Of a stretch of 64,000 nucleotides of DNA, positions 33,476-45,104 are shown piece by piece (the stretch's first letter is position 1; each line of letters starts with the position of its first letter). Below the pieces are notes generated by a model that saw nothing but the letters and a program-made list of their open reading frames with translations, did no database searches and was not told where the DNA came from. Position numbers and translations under genes: made by a program. Source of the DNA: Leptidea sinapis (taxonomy: Eukaryota > Arthropoda > Insecta > Lepidoptera > Pieridae); NCBI RefSeq assembly GCF_905404315.1, contig NC_066273.1, forward strand, positions 12,276,001-12,340,000, given 5' to 3'.

Positions 33476-34721
33476 AGGAATAAGACAATTAACGCGGTTG
33501 AAATAATAGACACAATTGAAATAATAACAGCTGTTATAAATGTGAAAGGTGTAGAGATGCATGTAAGTAGGATGACCACTACATATTTTTACTATTGTGT
33601 ATAGAAGTGGCGCGAAAAGACATGAGTTGATACCAATAGAAGGGGCCAAGCATTTATGAGAACTTGGTGCAAGAGATCCGAGATCTCTGCCATTGCATTA
33701 CATCTAGCATCATGCAGGACGTCAAAATCCAATGTAATACGACTAAACTACGATTTAAGAACAGGATAAAAGTAAGAGATGTGTTATGAGTATGATTCTT
33801 ATAACAATCTTCGAAGTACATTTTTAAACAAAACAAATTTAATTTTTAAAAATTTAAAAAAATAAATATAAGTTAGTGATTTTTTTAAATAATTATGATG
33901 GAAAATTAATATTACTTGTTCATCCCGCTAGTTAATTTTGCTATCACTTTTCCAGACTTTAAATATACTAGGTAGTATAATAATTATATGAAGTGCAGTG
34001 GCATCCCTATCGATGTCTATAAAAGTATAATATTAACCTTAAGCCCTATGTTTGTTCACGGTCCTTTATCATGGACACATATTGAAAGCTGTGAGGGCTC
34101 TTTAATATCCAAATAACATTTAATAAACCAAAATAAACATACCACACATATTACACGTTCGTCTAAGCAGGGGCGTGCATTGGTTTTCTAGCAAGGTTAG
34201 GCACTGTGGAACTAACTAGTCGTAAAGTAGGTTATTCGAATCCCCGCCGATATTTTTATTGTTTTGTTTACAGGAAATTAGCGATTCAAGTTTTGACAGC
34301 ACATCGCCAGATATTTTAAACACTGCAATGTTAATTACTACTAAAATAAATAATTCTTTCATTAATACTTACTTTATTTATATATAATCAGTAATGGATG
34401 ATTGTAGGTTACTACTAGGACTGGCTGTTTTAATGTTTAATGCAGTAAGTAATTAACTAACTGTTCCAAAATCATTTAGAGGATTCATATTATAGGTGTA
34501 GATAAAGTCTTGTATGCAACTGTTGATAATTAGGTATTAAAACACTCATGTGATACTATTATCACATCCGGCTTTGCCTCGTTTGATAAATCCACATTCG
34601 TGATTTAATACCCCTCATTAAAGAACATAATTTTGCACAAATAACTATTCACTTCAAAAAGTTACATGTAATAACTTAAGAATTTATACTTATGTATAGA
34701 CTATTATAGACTATTATAGAC
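33476..34721. other. No gene recognised
   Basis: AT-rich. At 34167 CAGGGGCGTGCATTGG resembles a hAT-type end but no matching right end or target duplication was found. Just before the LINE, at 34696-34724, a short tandem repeat of CTATTATAGA occurs. Confidence 0.35.
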
Positions 34722-34731
34722 TTTAAGACAT

Positions 34732-35390
34732 TTATTATTATTATTTGAAGAGGGTGGCTATTTCCTGGTCCTAAAAGGTTCCTAGTAACACCGCGTCCAG
34801 AATTGGACTATTGTGTTCGCCACTCATTCTAAAGCTCATCGTCAAGCCCTACCGCCTTTACGAACCGCAGTAGTTCCTTGACGCGAGTGTTGCAAACACT
34901 ATCTGGTGGTACGAAGTAGTTGCCAAAGATTGTGTTACGCTTATGCATTAGTGGGCCGCAGTCGCAGAGTAGATGAATAGGTGTTTCATCATCCTCAAGG
35001 CAGAACCTGCAAGCCTTGTCGCTTCTGATGCCGACCACACTGAGGTGCTTGTTTAGGCGACAGTGCCCGGTTAGCATCCTAGTGAGTATGCATAGATTTT
35101 TCCTGTTCAATGATAGGGCTTCATTCGCATAGCTACTGTTGAATGCCCTTATCAGTGCTTTAGAGTGGTTTAAACCTGAAGAGTTGTTCCAGCGTTTAAG
35201 TGCTTCTTGTTTACATTGGTTACTCAGGGTGTGTCGGATGGCGCTCTTTGGCAGTCCACAAATGGGTTCCGGACCATATCGGACTGCTTTAGCCCCAGCT
35301 CTTGCGAGCTCATCGGCCATTTCATTGCCTATGATTCCGGCGTGCCCTGGGACCCATCTGAGAATCACTCTGTTTTTCATGCCTAATGAA
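34732..35390 (-). mobile_element. 5'-truncated non-LTR retrotransposon with 10-bp target duplication
   Basis: TTTAAGACAT occurs directly on both sides (34722-34731 and 35391-35400). The minus-strand element begins inside the RNase H-type domain and ends after a short 3' UTR in an (AAT)n tail, which on the plus strand is the TTATTATTATTATTTGAAG start at 34732. The coding part is intact, so the insertion is probably fairly young. Confidence 0.8.
34829..35390 (-). CDS. Non-LTR retrotransposon polyprotein, RNase H-type and C-terminal part (partial)
   Basis: The frame is open from the 5' junction (SLGMKNRVILRWVPGHAG) to a stop at 34829. WVPGHAG, GNEMADELAR and the spacing between them are the last conserved motifs of the RNase H domain found in some LINE clades (I, LOA, R1 and relatives), where it removes RNA from the cDNA hybrid. 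Next comes the typical helical linker with LTRMLTGHCRLNKHLSVVG, then a C-terminal zinc-binding motif, CRFCLEDDETPIHLLCDC (C-x2-C-x8-H-x3-C form), and the tail ELLRFVKAVGLDDEL. Endonuclease and reverse transcriptase are absent. No internal stop or frameshift in about 186 codons. The exact clade needs a tree. Confidence 0.75.
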
Positions 35391-35978
35391 TTTAAGACAT
35401 GACGTCATCTAAATAACAAAAACTCGATTATGAATAACTTCTAGGTCACTGTTGCATCTTGTAACAATAAAATATTTTTATTTTATTAGTATCATTATTG
35501 TGGCACAGATACTGGGAACTTTATGCTCTGATCAGACATGTGCGATTTTAATTCGATTATAATTAATTACATCTAATAATTGCTTTACACCCAATGGAAT
35601 TCATGCTTAGAAGTTTTATAGCTATCTTTTTAAGCGGTCGTACGTTAACGTGATTACTTTAAAGTTTAAACACAACAGTAATTCCATTTTTAGGCATCTT
35701 ATACAAACACTTTGTATATACGAGATACAGTCGACTAATAAATAGATTGTTAGTGGGCTGTATCTCATAAATCACAGTAGTGACATGACTGAAAACTGAA
35801 TGTATATTAGCATAGTAATATGTGTAATAAATAATGAAATAATAGAAATAGTTATGTAAGTCGGCCACTAGACAGAGCAACTATAGAGTTCAGATTAAAA
35901 ATTTTATTCGCAAACTGTTCGTTGATATCTGAAATTATATAAATAGACTGTATAATACATTGATATTAGATATGATAT

Positions 35979-36266
35979 CAGTGGCGTTGCGTGTCTTGGC
36001 GGGGCCCCATATAAAAACTTGTTGCCTCATGGGGGGTAAAGATTTCTCACAAAAGAAAAAAATACAATTTAAAGAAATATTCATTCATCATCATTTTCTA
36101 TCTGTCACTTTTTCCAATTTTTATAAACAATTTAAATTAAAAATAATCCTTGCCTTTTTTTCGACAAACAGGAAAAGTTTTTATAATTTTTTTCTTGCGT
36201 ACGTAGCCCGTAGCCCGGGGCCCCCGTATAATTGATACGGCATATACGGCGGTAGCTACGCCCCTG
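35979..36266. mobile_element. hAT-type MITE 2 with 8-bp target duplication
   Basis: The left end CAGTGGCGTTGCGTG and right end GGTAGCTACGCCCCTG are imperfect inverted repeats of the CAGTGGCGTAGC type common in hAT elements. The 8-bp direct repeat TATGATAT is at 35971-35978 and 36267-36274. 288 bp, non-coding; GGGGCCCCAT and GGGGCCCCCG lie subterminally. Confidence 0.85.
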
Positions 36267-36274
36267 TATGATAT

Positions 36275-37450
36275 AGACAATACGATAGCTTTTTACTAAA
36301 TATGAAAAAAATAAAATAAAAATGTTGTACTACTGTCAAATTGCGTTCTTATTCCCGTGAAACTTTTACGCGCTCATATTAATAATTATAAAAATACAAC
36401 TGCTGCCTTTTTATATTTTATATACAATTTCATAAAAAAAAAATATTCCTAGCTTCTGCCCGCGAAGTTGTCCACATGGATGCTATAGCGAAAATACTAC
36501 GCATGTGTTTATAGCATGATATCATGGAACTCCATATTATCAATTTTTTTACGTATAAGCAAAAATAACGTAAACATAAATATATACGGCTTGCTAAGTT
36601 TTATCCGTATAATTATTTGTAGCAACTTAAAACTTAAGCCGCGTTATAAAAATATGATGAGAGTGAAATTTTAAGATGCGCGCGAATCACTGTAACACAA
36701 AGGTTGAAGTTGGTTCCTAAAATTTTCTGACGTTTGCGTCATTCGTTATTTTTTTTTGTTTCTTCGTCCATTATTAGGACAGGCAAAGGTTTCAAGCCCG
36801 TACAGCCGTATTCATTATTTAATAATTAATTATCAAAGCCATCTTTGCAAGATTTTTACAGAATTGTTCTTTCTAAAAACTTAGAATAGCACGAGGAATA
36901 AATAATTATAATGATTTTTGTCTTTGTTAGGCCAAAGAAGTATAACTTCTTGCGTGCATACATAAGTACGCACAAACTTTTTTTGTAATCACCCTCACAC
37001 CCCCCTTGCTTGGTGAAATTTCGTAAAATCCGACGAAAGGAATAATCCTACCAAATTACAAGAGATATCGTGATGAGGACATAGGTGGAAATCTCTCATA
37101 TATCTAGATTTGTAAAAAAATATCCCAAGTAAGCCAGTCTTTCAATGGTTCATGTGAAAAAATCAATTAGGTAAGTCTGTTCACAAAAATGCCGCCGCCA
37201 TGTTGGAAGGCTGTGTAATGATGCAGCACTAATGATCGTTTCATCACTCACACGTGTCTCTCGCAGAATACAATTATTTTTTTGGGCTTTTCGACTGTCA
37301 CACGTTCCATATTCTAATTAGTCTGTTCTAAGTCACTTCAAATGTTCAATTGTTTTATTTGAGGTTAGATTTTAGCCGTTACTTAAAAATCCTTTTTTTA
37401 CTTTTTAAAAAATAAAATATCTAGACTGGTGTAGGGCTCTAACCCTTGTT
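36275..37450. other. No gene; decayed repeat ends
   Basis: CTAGCTTCTGCCCGCGAAGT at 36450 and a C3-like terminus at about 36985-37110 (GAGATATCGTGATGAGGACA, GTGGAAATCTCTCATATATC, compare 51650-51705) show old short elements. At 37184-37200 GCCGCCGCCATGTTGG resembles a Pho/YY1 site. No reading frame of note. Confidence 0.35.
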
Positions 37451-37451
37451 C

Positions 37452-37632
37452 GTTTTTCAAAGAACTTTCATGTACAACACTTGGAAAATATGCTGTGGAA
37501 TGAGTTCCATTGTGTCGAGTTTCCAGGACGATACGACATGGGTACCTTCAAACACCTTTCTACAAGACCGGTAGCGCTCATGTGATCCCTCATGTATTGC
37601 ATGAGAATGTGGATCTTTTCTTCCAATAAAAT
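37452..37632 (+). repeat. LINE family J remnant 6
   Basis: Aligns from TTTTTCAAAGAACTTTC through TGCTGTGGAATGAGTTCC, GGACGATACGACATGGGTAC to TGCATGAGAATGTGGA and a short tail. Diverged, multiple indels. Confidence 0.55.
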
Positions 37633-38450
37633 AAAAAAATACTTAAAGTTAAAATAAAATCAGTCGATAGTACTTAAACATACAAGAAACAAGCGAAACC
37701 ATTCATCACTCGATGTCTAACATAAAACATATCTAAAGCTATTTAGCATCAACATAAAAATCTCACCGGAACCCCTGTTTGTATGAGCTTTTCTTAGAGG
37801 ATTTAACTTTGCAGAGATGGCAAAGTTGACAAGAGATTTTATTCCGATTTCGTCGTCATGTATAACTTGTAGTACAAAGGTGATACTCGATGGTGGCAGC
37901 GGAAAGCAGGATTAAGTATTCTTAAGTCTCAATGCTTAGATAAAATTAAAGCGGTAAACACACGCACAGCATAGAATTCAAAGCCCGGCATTCAATAAAA
38001 GTAACGCTCAGTTGCAAATTTAATGGTCTAAAATATAATTTCAAATAGCACAGAAATTTTTTTTTTTAAAACTCCAAGTATATATTTATACTTAGTAGTC
38101 GTTTTCATTTCATCACTGATAAAGGATAATTATTCGTTAATTTTATAAACGATTCTCAAAATCGTTGTTGCTTCTAGATTTCTCTAATATGCTGTGAGTA
38201 TATTGTTTCGTATATGGATCGTAGGATGAAACATCTTACAAACTAATTCGAAAGTTCCGATGTTGAACATATTTTTCTGGAGCCCGTAACTTTTTAGTAT
38301 ATCAACTATTTCCAAACAAATTGCAGATTCAGGCCTACTGAAATAAAATATATGATTTTAGTATGAATGTAATCGTTTTAACTGTCAAATATTTAATTAG
38401 TCTTTATAGAGTCTCCTCTTGGTTACATGCTCTAAGGGGCACAGTGACTT
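37633..38450. other. No gene recognised
   Basis: AT-rich, no repeat match within the window and no open frame of interest. Confidence 0.35.
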
Positions 38451-38599
38451 TTATACCGTCTCTAATTTATCTTCCTCACAGTGACTGTATTGTGCAGTAA
38501 GATGTACAATCAAAGCTTGTTGGTCATCCGTTACAACAGCTTCTCCCACGGTACGGGGCTCATTAACAAGAATTACTGCACTAATGTTGATGCGCACTG
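38451..38599 (-). CDS. Candidate terminal exon, product unknown
   Basis: A minus-strand frame runs from an acceptor-like TAACAG (G at 38600) to a TAA at 38451-38453. It reads VRINISAVILVNEPRTVGEA then VVTDDQQALIVHLTAQYSHC and ends EEDKLETV. Composition is protein-like (balanced acidic and hydrophobic residues) and GC content is higher than in the flanks. The final ETV matches the class I PDZ-ligand pattern, which may be chance. I do not recognise the family. The open frame extends only to 38609, so the piece needs splicing to a donor upstream. Could be the last exon of a minus-strand gene whose other exons might be at 48.2 and 58.4 kb, or a relic. Confidence 0.3.
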
Positions 38600-38879
38600 C
38601 TGTTATATCTCATAAGAAATGTTATCGATTAAGTACATATTATCTACTTCCGTTACCTTTTCATCAAAAAACAATTTCCAAAAAACAAAGTCATTTGGAT
38701 GGCAATTAACAATGATCCTACTGACTACTTCAGAATAACTACACCAAGATCTAGGAAAGGTTACGTCATAATTCCGGCCATATAACGAGTATTGCTCGAT
38801 AAGTCTAATGCAGTGCTCTTCGGATTGTCAGTAATAGTGTGAACTGTTCACCAATACGTCGCTTCATTGTGTTTTCTAT

Positions 38880-39140
38880 TGCATTTCAAGTGTTCAAAAG
38901 AGCTTAAGCCTGATCCTAGCCACGGACTTCCTCCATAGGAGCACGTGCGGAGTGCGGCTAACTTTCTTCCATGTCCAACCGAATTGTGAAACGGACTTGC
39001 TTTTGCGTTGTTCCCAGGGCAATACGACTTGGGAATGTTAAATAAACCGTGTGTAATTAAAAGACCGACAACGATCCTATGATCCCCTGGTATTGCAAGA
39101 CGGTTTGGGAAGTGTTGATCATTTACCATGAGGTGACTTG
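38880..39140 (+). repeat. LINE family J remnant 7 (strongly diverged)
   Basis: Faint alignment: CTTTCTTCCATGTCCAACCG, GTTCCCAGGGCAATACGACT, AAAGACCGACAACGATCCTA and TATTGCAAGACGGTTTGGGA appear in family order. Too diverged for translation. Confidence 0.4.
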
Positions 39141-39145
39141 TTAGT

Positions 39146-40299
39146 TCTTCAAATTAGTTTGGATGGAATACAATGGATTAATCTCATCAAAAACAACACA
39201 GATCCCAAAATAGTTAAATATAATGCCACCAGTAAACTATACCATCAACAAAGTTCTGAATGATGGTATTCACCGTAGCTTAATCTCGCGCATAGAATAA
39301 AATGACGTTGCATTTCATTTGAATCCAAATGCATTTCCAAATTCCAAAAAGGGCATAACCTTATTTAGCTACGTTGGCCCCAACCTAAATGTTACGTAAC
39401 CCATTTCAAGAATACATCTCAGTAAGTAATGGTTATAATCCATTACTAAAATAGACAGTTAAAAATTGATTGGATTGGTTTATCATTCATTTGTAATTCA
39501 AAAAGCTCAAGTCGGAAGACCGTACAGAGTGGATTGCGCGTTTTAGTCCTAGTTTGTGAGTCTCAAGCTCAATGTTATGCTAGTATATTATAATATTATT
39601 ATCTATAATCTTAGATTAAGAAGTGGTCTTCGCTGCGCTCCAACTAGATACCGCACTACTTAAGAGCAATAGCTTTTTTATTACGGCAACTATTAGATGC
39701 CTGTGTGCGTGGCATCTTGACACTCAATGGCATCTGTCAAATTTTTGTAAAATACGCTTCGTGTTATTTTACGTTGAAATTAATAAAATACAAAATACTT
39801 ACTGATGATATGTGATCCCAGTGTCTTTCTTATTAACTAAACCCGGCATTTAGTTTCAATTATTAGCAAAGTTTAACAGAACATGTGGCATGTCAACGTC
39901 ACACATTATTCGAGAATTGAATACGCCCACTTGGGCGTAGTTACAGTTGTCGCACTTTGCCTTTGATTACCTTTGCGGTATCTAGTTGGATTGCAACAGA
40001 GACCAATCCTTAATCTAAGGTTGTAATGTTTTCACAACTCCTGCTTAAGAATGTTCAAATATGTGTAACGAAACGTCAAAGTAAAAAAAACATTATTTCC
40101 TTTCGAAACGAAGAGGTAAATAATATGGTAATAATCCCGAGCGAGTAAAATGATTTGAATTTTATTCGCGTGGGTTTCTTTCTAATCCACAATTCAATCA
40201 CCCTGACTTTAATTAAACGAAGTAAATAAATAAATAAGTAATAAACAAATATAATAAAAATAAGTATAATTCGTTAACTTCGGATTACTTTGTCTTTAC
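39146..40299. other. No gene recognised
   Basis: Two related stretches, CGCTGCGCTCCAACTAGATACCGC split around 39630-39655 and TGCGGTATCTAGTTGGATTG at 39973-39992, are in inverted orientation; together with flanking similarity (TCTAATCTTAGATTAAG and CTTAATCTAAGG) they suggest a decayed inverted-repeat element of about 400 bp at 39605-40022. No coding frame. Confidence 0.35.
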
Positions 40300-40430
40300 G
40301 CGCGTACACCTTCCTTAAAGGCCGGCAACGCTCCTGTAATTCCTCTATTGTTGCAAGAGAATGTGGGCGGCGGTTATCACTTAACACCAGGTCCCGTACG
40401 CTCGTTTGTTCTCCTTTTCCATTAAAAATA
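40300..40430 (+). repeat. LINE family J remnant 8
   Basis: The final 130 bp: GCGCGTACACCTTCCTTAAA, GGCCGGCAACGCTCCTGTAA, GCAAGAGAATGTGGGCGGCG and a TTTTCCATTAAAAATAA tail. Close to the family consensus. Confidence 0.65.
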
Positions 40431-40696
40431 AATTTACTAGAACTATATACGAGTCAAGCTTATCTTAAAACTAAGCGAACTGTTTGAGCTTTAGATAAGA
40501 ATATTTAATGGAGCCTATCAAAGGTTAGTTCTGTGAAAAGACTTATTACTTAATCAAATGTTTTGTCTTCCCATTAACAACAACTTAACACAAATCAAGA
40601 TTTCTGATATAGCAGCACCGTTAAAAGAAAGATGAGGTATCTGGTATCTGTATCTGAGGGTCGCAGATTCAATATAATAAATAAAAAAATAATGAG

Positions 40697-40813
40697 TTTG
40701 TTGCGCCCATTCTTCTCAGGTCTGAGGCAGTCTCTTTTGAATGGGTGGTAGATTTTGACGTTCAATAAGTGATTATAAATCCTATTTTGAATAAAAATAT
40801 TTGAATTTGAATA
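40697..40813 (+). repeat. LINE family P copy 4, 3' UTR only
   Basis: GAGTTTGTTGCGCCCATTCT, TCAGGTCTGAGGCAGTCTCT, GACGTTCAATAAGTGATTAT and the TATTTGAATTTGAATAA tail. Truncated to the last 117 bp. Confidence 0.65.
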
Positions 40814-41059
40814 ACCACGAGGATAACTGCGTTTTTTCGTTTAGGTATTTCTGTTTTTTTTTGGTTTTATGTTCATTTGATAGGAATCATTTATAAAAAA
40901 TTTAACTAAGGCATACGCACTGTATACTGTATAAGTCAAGTACTAATGGTATATTGCTTCTTCTATAAATATTCCATCAACTCGAGGGTAAAATGAGTTG
41001 CGGCATATCGCTTATGTGTTTGATCCCCGCCACTGGCTAATAAAACCACTGGCACTATC

Positions 41060-41325
41060 TTGGCTTATGGGTATGGTCGGTAAAGCAGCTTTAGGATAGC
41101 CCTGTTTTACTGCGACCAATGTGATCTATTCTGATAACGATGGCTTAACCATCACACATCCTTTCTTAATGTCCTTTAATGCGTAAACGTAGCATCTCTT
41201 AACGTAGGAAAACTAATTCTTCAACCACTTGAGATAAGTCAAGTCACTGAAAATTATATAATTAGATTCTATCTTCAAAGAATCAATCTTAGCAGTGAGT
41301 TATAGTTAATTATTTATTTATTTAC
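41060..41325. repeat. Repeat Y copy 2, left part (empty SINE site)
   Basis: Matches repeat Y at 15 kb: ACCACTTGAGATAAGTCAAG, then AAAGAATCAATCTTAGCAGT without the SINE. The left end (CTGTTTTACTGCGACCAATG) is the complement of the right end of the 15-kb copy. The right part is displaced to 41655-41700 (GCTATCAGTTGGTCGCAGTG) by another insertion. Confidence 0.5.
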
Positions 41326-41650
41326 CACACATAGCAACTATCATTACAGGTATCACTAATGCGACAGTTACAAACAAACACAGCAAACAGCAAACAAATC
41401 AATCTAGAACTAATCATACAATCAAACATTATAAATAATACATAACACCAGAAAATCCAAAAAAACTTAAACATACAACTATTTACCATAACGTACTACA
41501 TATAACAAAACCCTTGCGAGTTCACTCCACGTACACTCAAAAATGTCCACTTTGTTGTGGAGTTCATTTATTTGGCAGAGGGCTCTAGTTACAGGTGACT
41601 TTGCTGACACATTTGTTCTCGCCATCGGAATGGATAGTAGTGGCGGATGG
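41326..41650 (-). mobile_element. Insertion inside repeat Y, probable LINE 3' end
   Basis: Starts on the plus strand with ATTTATTTATTTACCACACA, the complement of a LINE tail of the AATAAATAAAT kind, and then about 300 bp without coding frame. The right limit is uncertain. It explains why repeat Y resumes at about 41655. Confidence 0.4.
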
Positions 41651-41735
41651 GGTTAATAGTGGCTATCAGTTGGTCGCAGTGATACAGGCTCACCCTGAAC
41701 GATACTATACTATACGATACTTACCCATGTTTATA

Positions 41736-41872
41736 GGTGACGAGCGTAATAGCAGTAGGTTCCGCTCAGCTTTAGAATCATTAGCAGCATTGTTTTGGGC
41801 ATGGGCAGGAAGTATGATTTACCATTAACATCACGTGAACATATAGCTCGTCCTCTCATACTATAAAAAAAA
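41736..41872 (+). repeat. Diverged relative of family A (3' half)
   Basis: GGTGACGAGCGTAATAGCAG, GTTCCGCTCAGC, GGGCATGGGCAGGAAGTATG, TTACCATTAACATCACGTGA, GCTCGTCCTCTCATACTATA and an A run parallel family A block by block with about 60-70% identity by eye. Represents a sister subfamily with the same kind of tail. Confidence 0.5.
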
Positions 41873-41946
41873 ATAACTAAAATCGTATAAAAATCGTTAG
41901 AAAACAGCGAACAATTGGCGCCAATCTTGTTTTACGATCGGTAACA

Positions 41947-42033
41947 ATGGCGGAGAGAGTTAGACACATCAAAGCTCGCGCTGTAAACTTTATCCGTGGC
42001 GGTCTTAAACGCTTTTCTCGCAATTGCTGTTAA
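41947..42033 (+). CDS. Short ORF (28 codons) in a GC-rich block, product unknown
   Basis: ATGG with A at -3 is an excellent initiation context. The peptide is MAERVRHIKARAVNFIRGGL followed by KRFSRNCC, then TAA. It is strongly basic (eight Arg/Lys in 28 residues) and ends in a Cys pair. Just upstream, the perfect palindrome TTGGCGCCAA (about 41916) matches an E2F-type site, and AACAATGGCGG resembles a Pho/YY1 site overlapping the start. This could be a genuine small ORF, the first coding exon of a longer gene, or chance in a GC patch. No family recognised. Confidence 0.25.
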   Translation: MAERVRHIKARAVNFIRGGLKRFSRNCC

Positions 42034-45000
42034 ACGGGGGAATAAAAACGAGCACATGGTCCCTTAAGTGAGTAATAAAATATATTGAAAGAAATTGCAA
42101 GTCTTAAGTTGTTATTATTTTTATTAAGCCCTTCATACAATTATAATGAAAAAATGTTTGGATTGCCAGAATTCCCTTAATAATTATCTAAATCCATTTG
42201 GAGGAAAGAACTTCCTCTGTGCTGCTGTGCAATAACAGAATAATTACAGTATTACCCAGCAAAATATTATCAACGCTTACAAAATATAAAAATAAAGTAA
42301 TAAAGAATTATATGCTAGGAAATGCTTATTTTATTAATAATGTTATTCGTAAGCATACATCACTGTGGGTATATAAATATAAAAACAAAAAACGAATGGA
42401 CACAATTTTAGCACGCTAATTACTTCCTCAAATGAATTAATACTCTGTGGTTCTGAAGTAAGAAAGTTCACTAATTGGCTTAAAGGACTTGTGTCCAAAG
42501 CCGTCAATAAATTAAAAAAAAGTTCACTAAAAATATTTAACACTTTTTTAAATCATTATAATATTGCAAAAATATACCCTATTAATTAGCTTCAATTCTG
42601 CAAAATTGCAGACCTAAAAACTACGTTAAAAGTTTAATGTTCTGTTTACTTCACACGTTAACAAACTAGGTACTTACGTTGTATATTCAAACATAAACTA
42701 ACTTTTGTCTGTACCACCCACGGTACAAAGCTGTATATCGTGCGTGAAGACAGATGCTTATGAACTGAATTTGCAAGATAATTTTGTAACAAAATTAGAT
42801 TCTTGAAATTATTATTTTGGTAGAAAGGCATGGAATGTTTTATGGCAATCATGAAATTTCTTGCTGCCGTTACAGAAGTTTGTTTATCTTTACGGTCGAA
42901 ACTCGAAATGGTCTCCATTTTGAAATTGATACCATTTGACCAAGCCAAGTTAAAGTCGTCTTATAGCTAATCTCTATTATTGGTAGCGTGTTACTTACTT
43001 CTTGCCTACGCCTTGACAATACGATTTTTTTTTAATTTATTAAGTACTCTTTTAATTTATTGATATATCTTGGCAAACTTTAACAGTTTGTTGGCAAGTC
43101 ATTGTGCTTAAAAAACATTTAATTAAGTGTATATACTTAACTACTACTGACTTCAAACTAAAATAATAGAACTAAACATTATTAGAATTATTACTATTAG
43201 AAAAAAGAAACGATTTACATATGCTATCCTAAATTAGCATGCAGCATTGTTGAGTACCATTGAAAAACATTAAGTCAGAGTTATTTAATGCTATTCAATA
43301 GCGCGTTTTAATTTTTAATTTTTACTGTATTTTTTTTAGTTTGGGTACACTCCTCAGCCACGCTATCTCGTTGTATATGACCGGCACCACATATTCATTT
43401 AATCTTTTCATTTTTACCAAATGACAACATATTATAGGTTCGTCGCTTGTACATCGTAATCATCGTCTGTAGGTCCTCCGACACCATTTAAGCAAATAAC
43501 GTATAACTTTTCTTATAAAAGAGGTAAGATAAAAGACTTGGCTGTATGGACTTTGGTCTTTGCCTCCTAAAAATATTTTTGTATAGTATATTTTGTCTGT
43601 TATATTTTTTTTGGTCAAGCTATAAATTATGATTTCCCTTTATTAAAAAAATGTCATAAATAAATAGATATAGCATATACGTAAACTACGAAAGTAAACG
43701 AAAATACGAAAGTACCACGTATGCACATGAAACTTTCAAATACAAAATTATTTTTATTTCTTTTTAATTGTGCGAGGGCTTATTATGGCTTGTATGTAAA
43801 AAGCAAACCAAGCAAGTTGTCGCGTCTGACGTAACCACATTTCAAGCCGAGTACCAGGCGAGCATAAGCTGGAACTGGTTTACTTTCAATTTGCCGAATG
43901 ATTGATTGGCACGTGGATAAGCTTAAAAGCTGTTATTTTAGCAAAGATGTACAATATTTATATGCAGTACTGTTTGCATTTAGAATCTCATTGGTCAAAT
44001 AAAACCTGTTTCAAAAGGTTATCATTTGATTTTTATAATCCTTTAAAGAAAGGGACAGTAGTACATTCCTCAGGGGTTTACGCGCGCGGCGTTCCGTAGA
44101 AAGGAAACTTGTTTTTTTTTAAAGAATCCTTATTAATATTGTTGAATAGTGGTTGGTTATCTTACAGACGTTTTTTATCTTGATATATTTCGTAGGTGTG
44201 AGCATTTGTTATGTTAATAATGCTATTTATAAATAGTTTTTGCTTTGCATTTTTGTTTTGTTTCCATACAATATATTGATTGGTATTATAAGAATCTATT
44301 AAGAATGTAGACGTAACGAGTTGTAAAAGCATTTAAAAAAAATCCATGAATATTGTAATTTTTCTAAAAAGTATATTTTTATATAAATATAATATTATCC
44401 ATATTATCATCAGCGACATAATAATATGATCTTGTTAAGTATATGTATAAGAAGAGCTCCACGAAGTCCAAAAATTAAACTTTCATGTTGCAAATTAAGT
44501 ATTAAGGTAACAGGGATTGGTTAAAATGTTAATAAACAATAATATAACTTTTTGAAAACTTGAACCCAAAAATTTTTGCGGCGGAGATTTATTCTTTCAA
44601 ATGTCCGGATGACACCATTATATATACAGCTATTTAAATTAATATTTTTTACTATGAACAAATTATTGAACGTGTTACACCGTTTTTTAGCGGCAGTGCG
44701 CCTATAGCGTCGCGACCGTTGGGAGATCTATTCAGCGTTCAAAAATAATAGAGTTCTGGGAGTTGCAAAATTCCTTAAACATTAATTAATTATTAATAGT
44801 TTTTGAGTTATTAAACAAAAACTTAGTGCTACTATTTTTAGGAGCTTTATTAGGCTAAGAATTAACACATTTAAACAGTTACTAACTTCAGATAATAGTT
44901 CCTACCTTTATTTGTCAATACCAATACAATTATATTTTCCGATAGAGCATCCATAATCGCACATTTATGGATAAGTTTTGTATTTGACTCGTCATCTCAT

Positions 45001-45100
45001 TAAATTAAAAAATATTTAATAGTTTAAAAAAAAAGATCTATTATATATAGTTATAGCCAGTTAAAATTATTAATGGTAAAATATAACATGAAGAGTGCAA
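42034..45100. other. No gene recognised
   Basis: About 3 kb of AT-rich sequence. The 96-codon minus-strand frame at 42658-42948 has no motif and ordinary AT-rich codon content. No family A, J, P or C elements were found, so this is the longest repeat-poor stretch of the window. Confidence 0.4.
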
Positions 45101-45104
45101 TAGA

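Noticed and set aside
34165..34260. CAGGGGCGTGCATTGG as the left end of another hAT element
   Set aside because: No matching right terminus or 8-bp duplication could be found within the next kilobase.
42658..42948. 96-codon minus-strand frame
   Set aside because: No motif or domain, AT-driven composition, no splice or promoter support; such frames are expected by chance in 64 kb.
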